Origin: Desulfatibacillum alkenivorans DSM 16219 | GTDB taxonomy: Bacteria; Desulfobacterota; Desulfobacteria; Desulfobacterales; Desulfatibacillaceae | Assembly: GCF_900142135.1 (NCBI RefSeq) | Contig: NZ_FQZU01000002.1 | Coordinates: 272,405 to 336,404 of the forward strand | Direction of reading: 5' to 3' | Length of the DNA stretch: 64,000 nt | Shown: one piece after another, positions 8,924 through 17,776 of the stretch | Layout: each line of letters starts with the position of its first letter | How positions within the stretch are numbered: position 1 is the stretch's first letter | The notes under the pieces: model-generated | The model's database searches: none | Told to the model about the DNA's origin: nothing | Seen by the model: only the letters and a program-made list of their open reading frames with translations | Position numbers and translations under genes: made by a program

Positions 8924-9154
8924 TTACTTTAGCCAGGAAAGAACGTCTTTCTTCTTGGGAACCTTGCCTGCGATTTTCATTTGGCCGTCCACCACCACGG
9001 AGGGAGTGGCCATGACGCCGTAGCCCGCGATTTCCATCATGTCGGTGACCTTTTCCACATTGGCTTCCACGCCGGCTTCAGCCAGGGCTTCCTTGACGAT
9101 TTTGGCGGTTTGTTCGCATTTCTTGCACCCGGGCCCCAAAACTTTAATATCCAT
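8924..9154 (-). CDS. Small thioredoxin-like protein (MTH895/TM0996 family)
   Basis: A 76-residue protein with GPGCKKC active site (Cys10-x2-Cys13) and a MATPSVVVDG cis-proline region, as in the glutaredoxin-sized redox proteins of Methanothermobacter and Thermotoga. It is cytoplasmic. GGAGATGCA before the ATG at 9154 defines the start; the frame extends to 9271 but overlaps the DUF2703 gene there. Likely the cytoplasmic electron donor for ArsC or for the permease module (inference). Confidence 0.85.
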   Translation of the reverse strand: MDIKVLGPGCKKCEQTAKIVKEALAEAGVEANVEKVTDMMEIAGYGVMATPSVVVDGQMKIAGKVPKKKDVLSWLK

Positions 9155-9171
9155 TGCATCTCCTTTCTCGT

Positions 9172-9549
9172 TTACTCCGAAAATTCTTCTTTGCATAAGG
9201 CCGCAGCCTCCATGATCATGGAAGCGGGGATGGCCTCGTGGGTTGTTCCATTGTATTGTACGGTCCGGCACATAACCGGAGCGCCCAACATTTCGCCGCA
9301 GGACGCGCAGCAGCTTTCCGATTTTTGCGCCCCCGGCAGAATCTCTTCAATGGGGACGCCGTTAATCAGGATGATATTGGACTGATCCAGGCTTTCTTCA
9401 TCCAGAGGAATTTCCTCCAGCAAGACCTCCCATCCCAATTTTCTCAACTCGCTGGCCGCACGGCGCACCTCCCACCCTGTGTCCGAACAACGATCGCAAG
9501 TCTTGCCGCCTTGGGTCAAACGCCGCCATTCCAGCTTGATTATCTTCAT
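9172..9549 (-). CDS. DUF2703-like cysteine-rich protein
   Basis: A 125-residue soluble protein with three cysteine groups: KTCDRCSDTG near the N-terminus, SCCASCGEML in the middle and a single Cys in PVMCRTVQ. This pattern and the ILINGVPIEEIL segment resemble the DUF2703 family, which is often encoded beside permease and small thioredoxin genes. Function unknown; the cysteine content suits metal(loid) binding. It lies 13 bases after the permease gene, within the operon. Confidence 0.65.
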   Translation of the reverse strand: MKIIKLEWRRLTQGGKTCDRCSDTGWEVRRAASELRKLGWEVLLEEIPLDEESLDQSNIILINGVPIEEILPGAQKSESCCASCGEMLGAPVMCRTVQYNGTTHEAIPASMIMEAAALCKEEFSE

Positions 9550-9562
9550 GAAACCCTCGCGT

Positions 9563-10675
9563 CTAAAACAGGAAGTTGAAAATGTATCCCACCAGCAGGA
9601 TTCCTAGGGCCACCACGCCGATAAAGACGGCTATCAGGCGGGGCTTCAAGACCTTCCGCAGGATGATCATCTCGGGCAGGGAAAGGGCGATGACCGACAT
9701 CATGAAGGCCAAAACCGTTCCCAGGGCCGCGCCCTTGCCCAGCAAAGCCTGGACAATGGGGATGATCCCGGCGGCGTTGGAGTACATGGGGATTCCCACC
9801 AATACGGAGGCGGGAACCGACCACCAGGCGGACTTGCCCATAAAGGAAGCCATAAAGCCCTCGGGGACGTATCCATGAATACCCGCTCCCACGGCGATGC
9901 CAAGCATCACGTAGAGCCACACCTTGCCCACAATGTCCCTGACCGCCTCAATGCCGTAGCGAATGCGCCCGACCCAGTCCAGTTCCTCCTCTTCCGCGCC
10001 CAGACCGCCGGATTGAATCTGAAAAACCCAGTCCTCCAGGTGCTTCTCCATTTTAAGCCGCCCGATGGTCCAGCCTGCGATCATGGCGATAAGCAAGCCC
10101 GTGCCTGCATAAATGGCGGCTATCTTCCAGCCGAACAGGCCGTAAAGCAGCACCACGGCGATTTCGTTGACCATGGGCGCGGCGATCAAAAAGGAAAAGG
10201 TGACGCCCAGGGGAACGCCCGTGGTCACGAATCCCAAAAACAGAGGCACGGCCGAGCAGGAGCAAAAAGGCGTGACTACGCCCAGCAGGGCGGCCAGCAC
10301 ATTGCCCACCGACTCCCGCTTGCCCGCCAATATGGCGCGGGTGCGCTCCGGGGTGAAAAAGGACCGTACAATGCCCACCCCGAAAACCACCAGGGTCAAA
10401 AGCATGAGCACTTTGGGAACTTCATAGATAAAGAAGGATATGGAGCTTCCCAAATGCCCATCCAGATCAAAACCGGCCGCCCAGGCCAAAAAGGCGGACG
10501 CCGCTTCTGAAAGAGGAAGAAGATTTTTATAAAGAATCCACCAGAGGACAAGAAAAAAAACGCTGCCGCCCAAATACAGGGCTAAGGTTTTTCTTTCCAT
10601 GGCCGCCTCACTGGCGGCGTTCCCGCCCGTCCGGGGGGCTTTGCAATTGCATGCATCTTCTTGAATCGGTTCCAT
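9563..10675 (-). CDS. ArsP-like permease (PF03773, two-cysteine type)
   Basis: A 370-residue membrane protein with about eight hydrophobic segments. The motif TPFCSCSAVP (Cys138, Cys140) is the hallmark of the PF03773 permease family that includes the trivalent organoarsenical exporter ArsP. An extra cysteine-bearing N-terminus (EDACNCKAP) precedes the first helix. The start at 10675 follows AAAGGA; an internal ATG (MERKT) is possible. Placed directly after arsR, as first structural gene. Methylarsenite or other soft-metal export is the best guess. Confidence 0.8.
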   Translation of the reverse strand: MEPIQEDACNCKAPRTGGNAASEAAMERKTLALYLGGSVFFLVLWWILYKNLLPLSEAASAFLAWAAGFDLDGHLGSSISFFIYEVPKVLMLLTLVVFGVGIVRSFFTPERTRAILAGKRESVGNVLAALLGVVTPFCSCSAVPLFLGFVTTGVPLGVTFSFLIAAPMVNEIAVVLLYGLFGWKIAAIYAGTGLLIAMIAGWTIGRLKMEKHLEDWVFQIQSGGLGAEEEELDWVGRIRYGIEAVRDIVGKVWLYVMLGIAVGAGIHGYVPEGFMASFMGKSAWWSVPASVLVGIPMYSNAAGIIPIVQALLGKGAALGTVLAFMMSVIALSLPEMIILRKVLKPRLIAVFIGVVALGILLVGYIFNFLF

Positions 10676-10763
10676 TTATCCTTTGCTCCGTTCGCCAAAC
10701 CCGCCCCTGGGAGGGGCGCCCGGCATATGCTGTATATTTCGGAATGTATCGATGTATGGGTTC

Positions 10764-11126
10764 TTAACTGGCCAGGGCGCGGCCCTTGGAGCAGATTTCC
10801 TCCCGATTGATGTCGGGAAGCCGCGCCATCAGCCCCTGCACTCCGGCGTCGTCTTCCAGCCAGTGCTTCAGGTGCCCCAGGAGGCTGGCCGCATAGGGGC
10901 TGTCCGAACCGTCCGCCAGGCGGTAGTTCACCCACAGGCCCTCCTTGTAAAATTCGATAAGCCCGGCTTCCTCAAGTATTTTCAAGTGCTTGGAAACAGT
11001 GCTCTGGGCCAGCCCCAAGGCGTTTTGCAGTTCGCAAACGCACATGACTTTGCGTCCCAGCATTTTTACGATGCTCACCCTGCTTGGGTCAGACAGGGCT
11101 TTCATGACTTTGATGAATTCTTTCAT
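10764..11126 (-). CDS. arsR: ArsR/SmtB family repressor
   Basis: A 120-residue winged-helix repressor starting MKEFIKVMKALSDPSR. Cys29 and Cys31 in KVMCVCELQ occupy the alpha-3 metalloid site of E. coli-type ArsR, which releases DNA on As(III)/Sb(III) binding. The recognition helix is LAQSTVSKHLKIL. GGAGG lies 5 bases before this ATG, whereas the longer frame to 11180 runs through the promoter and is not real. It is the first gene of the operon and its operator overlaps the -10 box, so autoregulation is expected. Confidence 0.9.
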   Translation of the reverse strand: MKEFIKVMKALSDPSRVSIVKMLGRKVMCVCELQNALGLAQSTVSKHLKILEEAGLIEFYKEGLWVNYRLADGSDSPYAASLLGHLKHWLEDDAGVQGLMARLPDINREEICSKGRALAS

Positions 11127-11136
11127 GGCGTCCTCC

Positions 11137-11180
11137 ATATCGCTATATGGCAATATAACGCAGGCGGAGGGCGGCGTCAA
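11137..11180 (-). promoter_or_regulatory. Arsenic operon promoter with ArsR operator
   Basis: On the minus strand TTGACG (11175-11180) and TATATT (11152-11157) are separated by 17 bases, a near-consensus sigma70 promoter. The 20-bp sequence ATATCGCTATATGGCAATAT (11137-11156) is an imperfect palindrome (arms ATATCGC / GCAATAT) that overlaps the -10 box and abuts the arsR ribosome site, the expected position for ArsR repression. Confidence 0.8.
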
Positions 11181-11396
11181 GAAGGTTTTTTTCGCCCGGG
11201 ACGTATCAGGGCCGATGAAATGCTTATAATATCATAGGGGAAAAAAAGCCCTCCCTCAAATAAAACGGCCAATCGCGCCGCAGCCGGGGTGTTGACGCAA
11301 ACCCCCTGATGCTGTAAATAAAGGCAGCCTTGGAGGAGAGGGAGTTCGTTCGTCAGGCGGTAAAAGGCCTCTTTGGCGAATATTCCTAAAAAAAAG

Positions 11397-11427
11397 TTGA
11401 CAACCCACTCTAAAAAGGCCATATTTG
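11397..11427 (+). promoter_or_regulatory. Probable promoter of tRNA-Gly
   Basis: TTGACA at 11397-11402 is followed 17-19 bases later by an AT-rich CATATTTG box, then a G/C-containing discriminator and the tRNA 5' end at 11440. The -35 is perfect, the -10 weak. Confidence 0.6.
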
Positions 11428-11439
11428 CAAGCTGCGTTG

Positions 11440-11515
11440 GCGGGCATAACTCAGCTGGTAGAGTACGAGCTTCCCAAGCTCGGAGTCGCGAGTTCGAATC
11501 TCGTTGCCCGCTCCA
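11440..11515 (+). tRNA. tRNA-Gly (anticodon CCC)
   Basis: The 76-nt sequence folds into a full cloverleaf: acceptor stem GCGGGCA/TGCCCGC, D-arm ACTC..GAGT, anticodon stem CGAGC/GCTCG with loop TTCCCAA (anticodon CCC), T-arm GCGAG-TTCGAAT-CTCGT, discriminator T and an encoded CCA. It reads GGG codons. It stands upstream of rimP-nusA, where enterobacteria have the initiator tRNA gene metY. A terminator lies between it and rimP. Confidence 0.97.
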
Positions 11516-11655
11516 AAACAATGGCTTCGCCTGCTCCCTGACCGAGGCGGCTTCCGGTTTCGTCACCAACTGCCGGACGTTTGACTTTGGCTGTGGAGTT
11601 TTTGATAACGGTTGACCGGTGACGTATGTAAGTTCACAAGGTGTCCGCGTTCAGG

Positions 11656-11684
11656 AAACGGGCGATTAGCCCGTTTTTTATTTG
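11656..11684 (+). terminator. Intrinsic terminator between tRNA-Gly and rimP
   Basis: ACGGGC (11658-11663), loop GATTA, GCCCGT (11669-11674) and a run TTTTTTATTT form a compact Rho-independent terminator 140 bases after the tRNA and 52 before rimP. It would end the tRNA transcript or act as an attenuator of the nusA operon. Confidence 0.8.
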
Positions 11685-11735
11685 TTGGACCCCAGGGCTG
11701 GGAAAAAACGGCCAAGCCCTTGACTGAACAGGAAT

Positions 11736-12284
11736 ATGGGACAAAAGACGAAAAAAGATAAGTCCCGAAAAGGCGCCCCCCGGGTTTCCAAGGACAGAAT
11801 TCGCCGCGTGGATGCGGACAGGATTCTGGAGCAGGTTCGGAAGCTGACGGGAGCGGCCCTGGAAGCCGAGGGCATGGACTTGGTCCTTGCTGAGTTCAAA
11901 AGGGAAGGCGGCGGTTATATTTTGCGCCTGTACGTGGACAAGGAAGGGGGCATCACCCTGGGCGATTGCACCATGGTCAGCCGGTATGTAGGCGACCTTT
12001 TGGACGCCTATGCGGATGAAATGCCCCGGTATCGTCTGGAGGTTTCCTCGCCGGGTCTGGACAGGCCCCTGACCAGGGAGGATCATTTCAGGCGGTTCGA
12101 AGGGCGGACGGCCCTTATTGTGACCAAGGAGCCCCGGGAGGGACGCAAGAAATTCAGAGGCGTCTTGTCCGGCGCTTCAAACGGCGTGATAACCTTAGTC
12201 GCGGACGAAGTCCCCATGGAGTTTGCGCTCCATGAAATCGAGTCCGCCAGACTCCAATACAAGCACGGAGAAAGCACATGTTGA
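11736..12284 (+). CDS. rimP: Ribosome maturation factor RimP
   Basis: A 182-residue protein with the RimP motifs DCTMVSRYVGDLLD and YRLEVSSPGLDRPL and a C-terminal SH3-like domain. RimP assists 30S subunit maturation. It has about 30 extra basic residues at the N-terminus (KTKKDKSRKGAPR) compared with short family members, so an internal start is possible. AGGA before the ATG is modest. The stop overlaps the nusA start by 7 bases, as expected for the conserved rimP-nusA pair. Confidence 0.93.
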   Translation: MGQKTKKDKSRKGAPRVSKDRIRRVDADRILEQVRKLTGAALEAEGMDLVLAEFKREGGGYILRLYVDKEGGITLGDCTMVSRYVGDLLDAYADEMPRYRLEVSSPGLDRPLTREDHFRRFEGRTALIVTKEPREGRKKFRGVLSGASNGVITLVADEVPMEFALHEIESARLQYKHGESTC

Positions 12285-13744
12285 TCAGCGACATCGGCCG
12301 TGTCATAGACCAGGTCAGCCGGGATAAAGGCATAGACAGGAATGTGCTCATTGCCACCCTTGAAGAAGCTCTTCAGGCTGCAGCCCGAAAAAAATTAGGC
12401 CCCAGGGCGGACATCGAAGTCCAATATAATGAGGAAGCCGGAGAACTGGAAGTCTTTCAGTTCAGGGAAGTGGTCGAGGAAGTGACCGAACCGGACCTGG
12501 AAATGTCCATGGAAGACGGCAGGGAGTTGGATCCTGACTGCGAACTGGGCGACAGCCTGGGCAGCAAAATGGACACCGCCACTTTCGGCAGAATCGCCGC
12601 CCAATCCGCCAAGCAGGTCATCATCCAGAAGCTCAAGGACGCCGAGCGGGACGCCGTCTACTCCAGCTTTATGGATCGTAAGGGCGAAATCATCAACGGC
12701 ATCATGCAGCGTATGGACCGGGGCGACATCATCGTCAACCTGGGACAGACCGAAGGCGTGCTTCCCTCCCGCGAACAGGTTCCCAGGGAGACGTATCACC
12801 GGGGGGACCGGATTCGCGCTTTCATCCTGGACGTGGTCCTGGAAGGCAGGGGGCCCCAGATTATTTTATCCCGGACCCATCCCAACTTCCTCACCAGCCT
12901 GTTTAAAATGGAAGTGCCGGAAATCGGCGAAGGCATCGTCAGCGTGATGGCCGCCGCCCGGGAGCCCGGAGTCAGAGCTAAAATCGCCGTGGCCTCCAGC
13001 GACTCGGACATCGACGCCGTGGGCGCCTGCGTAGGCATGAAGGGCAGCCGGGTTCAGAACGTGGTGCACGAACTCCGGGGCGAAAAAATCGACATCGTGC
13101 CCTGGCACGCGGATTCCGCCAAGTTCGTCTGCAACGCCCTGGCCCCCGCCCAGATTTCCAGGGTCATTATCGACGAAGAAAACCATGCCATGGAAGTCAT
13201 CGTCCCCGACGAATTTCTTTCCGTGGCCATTGGCAAGAAAGGGCAGAACGTCCGGCTGGCCTCCAAGCTCACCGGCTGGCATTTGGACGTTAAGAGCGAA
13301 ACCCGTTACAGCAGGACCATGCAGGACGGCTACAACTCCCTCATGGAACTGGCTGAACTGGACGAGAGCATCGCCGACGCCCTATATGAAAAAGGCTTCT
13401 ACTCCGTGGAAGAGCTTTCCGCCGCAGACCCCGACGATCTGGTGCAGATCAAGGGCATAGACCTGACCCTGGCCGACACGCTCATCGTCGCCGCCCAGGA
13501 AGCCATGGCCAGCATGGCCATGGAGAAGCAGGCCTCTGCGCCGCAGGAGGCTGAAGAAGCCGAGGACGCCCAGCAGGAGGAAGCAGCGCCTGAAGAGGAG
13601 TTCCCGGAAGAGAGCGAAGAAGCTGAAGAAGTTGAAGAAGCCGAAGAAGAGGAAGAAATTCCGCAGGACGAGCCTGAAGACGGCTCGGACGAAGATTCGG
13701 CGGAAGAACCGGCGCCTGAAGAGGAGCCGGAAGAAGAGAAATAA
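12278..13744 (+). CDS. nusA: Transcription elongation/termination factor NusA
   Basis: 488 residues: N-terminal RNA-polymerase-binding domain (1-125), S1 domain (about 130-200, GDIIVNLGQTEGVLPSREQ), tandem KH domains (about 230-345, with VGACVGMKGSRVQN and VAIGKKGQNVRLA), one helix-hairpin-helix region (about 350-405) and a long acidic tail (about 415-488, mostly Glu/Ala/Asp/Pro). NusA modulates pausing, termination and antitermination. The acidic tail takes the place of the AR repeats of E. coli. Translationally coupled to rimP. No ylxR gene separates it from infB, unlike in many bacteria; the 187-base spacer holds nothing recognisable. Confidence 0.97.
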   Translation: MLISDIGRVIDQVSRDKGIDRNVLIATLEEALQAAARKKLGPRADIEVQYNEEAGELEVFQFREVVEEVTEPDLEMSMEDGRELDPDCELGDSLGSKMDTATFGRIAAQSAKQVIIQKLKDAERDAVYSSFMDRKGEIINGIMQRMDRGDIIVNLGQTEGVLPSREQVPRETYHRGDRIRAFILDVVLEGRGPQIILSRTHPNFLTSLFKMEVPEIGEGIVSVMAAAREPGVRAKIAVASSDSDIDAVGACVGMKGSRVQNVVHELRGEKIDIVPWHADSAKFVCNALAPAQISRVIIDEENHAMEVIVPDEFLSVAIGKKGQNVRLASKLTGWHLDVKSETRYSRTMQDGYNSLMELAELDESIADALYEKGFYSVEELSAADPDDLVQIKGIDLTLADTLIVAAQEAMASMAMEKQASAPQEAEEAEDAQQEEAAPEEEFPEESEEAEEVEEAEEEEEIPQDEPEDGSDEDSAEEPAPEEEPEEEK

Positions 13745-13931
13745 GGCAATAGGATTACGAACACCAAAACGAATAAACCAGGGGCCCTTCCGCCCAAGCC
13801 GCCCAGCGGCGCAGGAGAGGCCCAAAGGGTTGCATAAAACGTTTAGAGGGGTATTTCTTCTTTTGAAACGGGAACAACTTCCGAACATGACCGGAAGCAG
13901 TCAAATGCAAGACCAGGTTTAGGGGGAATGG

Positions 13932-16900
13932 ATGGCAAAACTCAGAGTGCATGAATTAGCCCGGGAGCTCAACATGACCAATAAGGTGCTCCTGGATAAA
14001 CTCCAGGCCATGGACCTCCCCACGCCTGTGAGGAGCCACATGAGCAGTCTGGATGACGATGTGGTGGCCTTGGTGAAAGCCAGCCTGGTCCGGCCTAAAG
14101 CGAAAAGCGTGGTGGAAAAGCGCATAGGGACAACCGTTATTCGCCGGCGTAAGAAAGTCGTCAAACCGGCCGAAGGCGGCCCCGAAGAAGCGGCGAAGCC
14201 CGAAGACGGGGCGGAGGAAGGCGTGCAGGAAATGGATGCAGCGCAGGAATCCGTCAGCGCTCCGGAAGCCGAAAAGGCTCCGGAACCCGTTGCCGAAAAA
14301 GCGCCCGAGCCCCTAGCGGCTGCTCCCGCCGCGGAAGAATCCAAGGCTGAAGAGGGCGCCCCTGCGCCCGAAAAGGCTGCTCCCGTCCACGCCAAGGAAG
14401 AGCCGGAAGAGGCTCCCAAGGCGGAAGCCAAGCCCGCACCCTCGAAAAAGGTGGATGTGACTCCTCCGGGGGAAAAGGCCAAGATCATAGCCAAGCCCGA
14501 GCCGGCCCAGCCGGCCGAGCCCGAGCCGCCCAAGGAAGCTCCCGCGCCTGCGGAACCGCCTGAGGAAAAACAGGCTGCTCCGGCCAAGGCCGCCGATGCT
14601 CCCGCCGAGCCCCGGGAACAGCCCGAGGCCAAGCCGGAAGCCAAGCCGGAAGCCAAGGTTGAGGCCAAAGCCGAAGAAGAGACGCCTGCCAAGCCGGAGG
14701 AAGAGCCCAAGGCCCAGGAAGAGCGGAAAGCCGCTCCGGAAGCTCCCCAGGAAGGAGCCAAGGCCGAAGAGCCCGCTCAACCTGCGGAAGACAAAAAATC
14801 CGAAGAAAAGGCCAAAGCTCCGGATGAAAAGGAGTCTGGCAAATCCCAGGAGCCTCAGGCCGCCAAGGAACCCCCCAAGGAAGCTCCCAAGCCCAAGGGC
14901 AAAAAGAAAAAGAAAAAGGAGACTGCGGCGAAAATCATCAGTCTGCCTACAAAACCCGTGGAACCCGTTGTTCCGCCTGCATCCCGTCAAAAACCCGCTC
15001 CTCAGCCGCCGGCCGGACCGGGTGGTCCGGGTGGACCGGGCGGCCCTTCCCAGCCCCGTGCGCCTCAGGACCTTGGCGGCGATCCGTCGGCCAAGAAGGA
15101 AAAACGCAAGAAAAAGGGACGCCGCGATGGCGGAACCACCGAGGAAACGGATTCCAGGTTCTTTAAGAAAAAGATTTCTTTCCGCAAAAAGGCCGTGGTG
15201 GAAGGGGCCGATCTTTACGACAAGACCCCCGGAAAGATGCGTAAAGGCAAAAAGGGCCAGAAGGCCGCCCCTGTGAGACAGCAAAAGACGCAAACCACCA
15301 CGCCCAAGGCCATCAAGCGCCGCATCAAGATCGACGAGGCCATCGCCGTGGCCGATCTGGCCAAACGCTTGGGCATCAAGGCCGCCGAGCTTATCAAAAC
15401 CCTGATGGGCATGGGCATTATGGCCACGGTCAACCAGATGCTGGACTATGACACCGCCGTGCTTTTGGCCGCGGAATTCGGATATGAAGTGGAAAAGGCC
15501 AGTTTCGAGGAGGAAACCGTCCTCAAGGCCGAGGAAGACGCTCCCGAAGCCTTGTCAAACCGTCCGCCCGTCGTGACCATCATGGGCCACGTCGACCATG
15601 GCAAGACCTCCCTGCTGGACGCCATTCGCGAGAGCAACGTAACCGGGGGCGAGGCCGGCGGCATCACCCAGCACATCGGCGCTTACCTGGTGGACTCCCC
15701 CAAGGGCAGGATCGCTTTCCTGGATACTCCCGGCCATGAGGCCTTTACAGCCATGCGCGCCCGGGGCGCCCAGGTTACGGACATCGTGATTCTGGTTGTG
15801 GCCGCCGACGACGGGGTCATGCCCCAGACCGTGGAAGCCGTCAACCACTCCAAGGCGGCCGGCGTTCCCATCATCGTGGCCGTCAATAAGATGGATAAGG
15901 AAGGCGCTGATCCGGACCGCGTCATGCGCGAGCTGGCCGATCACGGGCTGGTGCCCGAAGACTGGGGCGGAGACACCATCTTCGTTCACGTGTCCGCCAA
16001 GCAGCGCCAAGGCCTCGACGACCTGCTGGAAATGGTCCTCCTTCAGGCGGAAGTGCTGGAACTCCAGGCCAACCCGGACAAGCTGGCCAGAGGCCATGTT
16101 GTGGAAGCCAAGGTGGATCCCGGAAGGGGGCCTGTGGCTACGGTCCTGATTCAGGAAGGCACGCTTCACGCCGGAGACGTGGTTGTCTGCGGCATTCATT
16201 ACGGCAAAGTGCGCGCCATGTACAACGAAAAACGCCAGCCCCTGGACGCCGCCGGCCCTGCGTGCCCGGCCGAAATCCTGGGCCTTTCCGGCGTGCCCAT
16301 GGCGGGCGATGAAATCATTGCCGTGGATGACGAAAAGGTGGCCAAGCAGGTCTCTTCACACCGCGCTCAAAAACAGCGGGCCACGGAACTGGCGAAATCC
16401 AGCAAGCTGTCCCTGGACAACCTCTTCGACCAGATGCAGGCTGGGAACGTGAAGGACCTCAACCTGATTATCAAAGCGGACGTGCAGGGCTCCATCGAGG
16501 CCTTGCGCGAATCCCTGGAGAAGCTTTCCGGCGACGAGGTCAAGATCCACGTGGTCCATGCCGCCACCGGTACGGTTCTGGAGTCGGACGTGGCCCTGGC
16601 CGCCGTGTCCAACGCCATCATCGTGGCCTTTAACGTGCGGCCGAGCCCCAAGGTCAGCGACATGGCCGCCGAAGAGCACGTGGACATCCGCTTCTACGAC
16701 ATCATTTACAACGCCATCAACGAGATCAAGGACGCCATCGTGGGCTTGATGGAATCCACTTACAAGGAGCACGTCTCCGGCCGCGCGGAAGTCCGCGACA
16801 CCTTCACCATTCCCAAGGTGGGCACCATCGCCGGCTGCTACGTGACCGACGGCAAGGTGGAAAGAAACAACCAGGTCCGCCTGCTCCGCGACGGCGTGGT

Positions 16901-17066
16901 GATTTTCGACGGCAAACTGGCTTCTCTCCGCCGCTTCAAGGACGACGTCAAGGAAGTGGCGACCGGCTACGAATGCGGCATGGGCATCGAGAACTTCAAC
17001 GACATCAAGATCGGCGATGTTCTGGAGCTCTATTATCTGGAAGAGATCAAGCCGGTTTTGAAATAA
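13932..17066 (+). CDS. infB: Translation initiation factor IF-2
   Basis: 1044 residues. An IF2_N domain at 1-50 ([19 protein letters not shown]) is followed by a very long Ala/Pro/Glu/Lys-rich linker (about 70-460, including an FKKK-rich basic end), a second IF2_N-like module (about 465-520), then the GTPase domain with GHVDHGKT (about 552-559), DTPGHE and NKMD, and domains II-IV. IF-2 brings fMet-tRNA to the 30S subunit and promotes subunit joining. GGGGGAATGG precedes the ATG. The linker is longer than in E. coli IF-2. Confidence 0.98.
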   Translation: MAKLRVHELARELNMTNKVLLDKLQAMDLPTPVRSHMSSLDDDVVALVKASLVRPKAKSVVEKRIGTTVIRRRKKVVKPAEGGPEEAAKPEDGAEEGVQEMDAAQESVSAPEAEKAPEPVAEKAPEPLAAAPAAEESKAEEGAPAPEKAAPVHAKEEPEEAPKAEAKPAPSKKVDVTPPGEKAKIIAKPEPAQPAEPEPPKEAPAPAEPPEEKQAAPAKAADAPAEPREQPEAKPEAKPEAKVEAKAEEETPAKPEEEPKAQEERKAAPEAPQEGAKAEEPAQPAEDKKSEEKAKAPDEKESGKSQEPQAAKEPPKEAPKPKGKKKKKKETAAKIISLPTKPVEPVVPPASRQKPAPQPPAGPGGPGGPGGPSQPRAPQDLGGDPSAKKEKRKKKGRRDGGTTEETDSRFFKKKISFRKKAVVEGADLYDKTPGKMRKGKKGQKAAPVRQQKTQTTTPKAIKRRIKIDEAIAVADLAKRLGIKAAELIKTLMGMGIMATVNQMLDYDTAVLLAAEFGYEVEKASFEEETVLKAEEDAPEALSNRPPVVTIMGHVDHGKTSLLDAIRESNVTGGEAGGITQHIGAYLVDSPKGRIAFLDTPGHEAFTAMRARGAQVTDIVILVVAADDGVMPQTVEAVNHSKAAGVPIIVAVNKMDKEGADPDRVMRELADHGLVPEDWGGDTIFVHVSAKQRQGLDDLLEMVLLQAEVLELQANPDKLARGHVVEAKVDPGRGPVATVLIQEGTLHAGDVVVCGIHYGKVRAMYNEKRQPLDAAGPACPAEILGLSGVPMAGDEIIAVDDEKVAKQVSSHRAQKQRATELAKSSKLSLDNLFDQMQAGNVKDLNLIIKADVQGSIEALRESLEKLSGDEVKIHVVHAATGTVLESDVALAAVSNAIIVAFNVRPSPKVSDMAAEEHVDIRFYDIIYNAINEIKDAIVGLMESTYKEHVSGRAEVRDTFTIPKVGTIAGCYVTDGKVERNNQVRLLRDGVVIFDGKLASLRRFKDDVKEVATGYECGMGIENFNDIKIGDVLELYYLEEIKPVLK

Positions 17067-17120
17067 GGCTGCAAATAACCGGCGCCGGGCGGGCCGGAAA
17101 AACCCGCCCGAACATAGAGT

Positions 17121-17408
17121 ATGGTTATAGGCTACGGGGTGTTGGTGTTGAGAATACCCGACATCCATTCCCTCAAGGGAAAGAGAAAGATCGTGAAATC
17201 CGTGGTGGGGCGCATGCGAAGCAACTTTAACGCTTCGGTGGCCGAAACCGGGGATAATGATATGCACCAAAGGGCGGAAATAGGCTTCGCTCTGGTCGGC
17301 AACGATCAAAGACTGTTGAACTCAAAGATGGACCGGATCATCAACCTTGTGGAATCCATGGGCGTCTGTGAGATCATAGATTCGGAAATGGAGATAATGC
17401 ATCTGTGA
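17121..17408 (+). CDS. ylxP: DUF503 / YlxP-like protein
   Basis: A 95-residue protein beginning MVIGYGVLVLRIPDIHSLKGKRK, the typical start of the DUF503 family, with the later segment QRAEIGFALVGND. It is a small basic protein encoded between infB and rbfA in many Gram-positive and deltaproteobacterial genomes; a role in ribosome biogenesis has been proposed from context only. Its stop overlaps the GTG start of rbfA by 4 bases. Confidence 0.9.
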   Translation: MVIGYGVLVLRIPDIHSLKGKRKIVKSVVGRMRSNFNASVAETGDNDMHQRAEIGFALVGNDQRLLNSKMDRIINLVESMGVCEIIDSEMEIMHL

Positions 17409-17776
17409 AATCCATAGGGCGCCAGGACAGAGTGGCGGGACGCATCCAGCAGGAGTTGTCCGCCCTCATTCAAAAACGCATTAACGACCCGCGCCTGGAA
17501 TGGGCCACCATTACAGGGGTCAAAATGACCAAGGATTTGAAGATCGCCCGGGTTTATTACTGCGTGTTCGGCGAAGAAGAAAAGAAAATCAAAGTCGGCG
17601 AGGCCTTTCAGCAGGCCCACGGCTTTATTAAGCGGGAACTGGCCAAAAAATTGGGGCTCAGGTACATGCCGGAGTTGGAGTTTTTCTTTGACGAGTCCTT
17701 TGACTACGGCCGGAAGATCGAAAATATCCTGAAGGAAATCGGTCCCCTGGACAGCCCGGAGGAACCGGAGGAATGA
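17405..17776 (+). CDS. rbfA: Ribosome-binding factor A
   Basis: A 123-residue single-domain KH-type protein with the RbfA segments RVAGRIQQELSALIQKRINDPRL and MPELEFFFDESFDYGRKIENIL. RbfA binds the immature 30S subunit near the 16S 5' end and is needed for its maturation and cold adaptation. It starts at GTG within the overlap GTGA with ylxP and ends in the overlap ATGA with truB, so the three genes are translationally coupled. Confidence 0.95.
   Translation: MKSIGRQDRVAGRIQQELSALIQKRINDPRLEWATITGVKMTKDLKIARVYYCVFGEEEKKIKVGEAFQQAHGFIKRELAKKLGLRYMPELEFFFDESFDYGRKIENILKEIGPLDSPEEPEE

Noticed and set aside
11127..11180. Longer arsR starting at 11180
   Set aside because: It would run through the -10 box and operator; GGAGG correctly spaces only the internal ATG at 11126.
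13919..15293. Long open frames on the minus strand opposite infB (Ser/Ala-rich and Arg/Leu/Phe-rich)
   Set aside because: They mirror the low-complexity IF-2 linker; composition is an artefact of repeated GCC/GAA/AAG codons and no family resemblance or ribosome site is seen.
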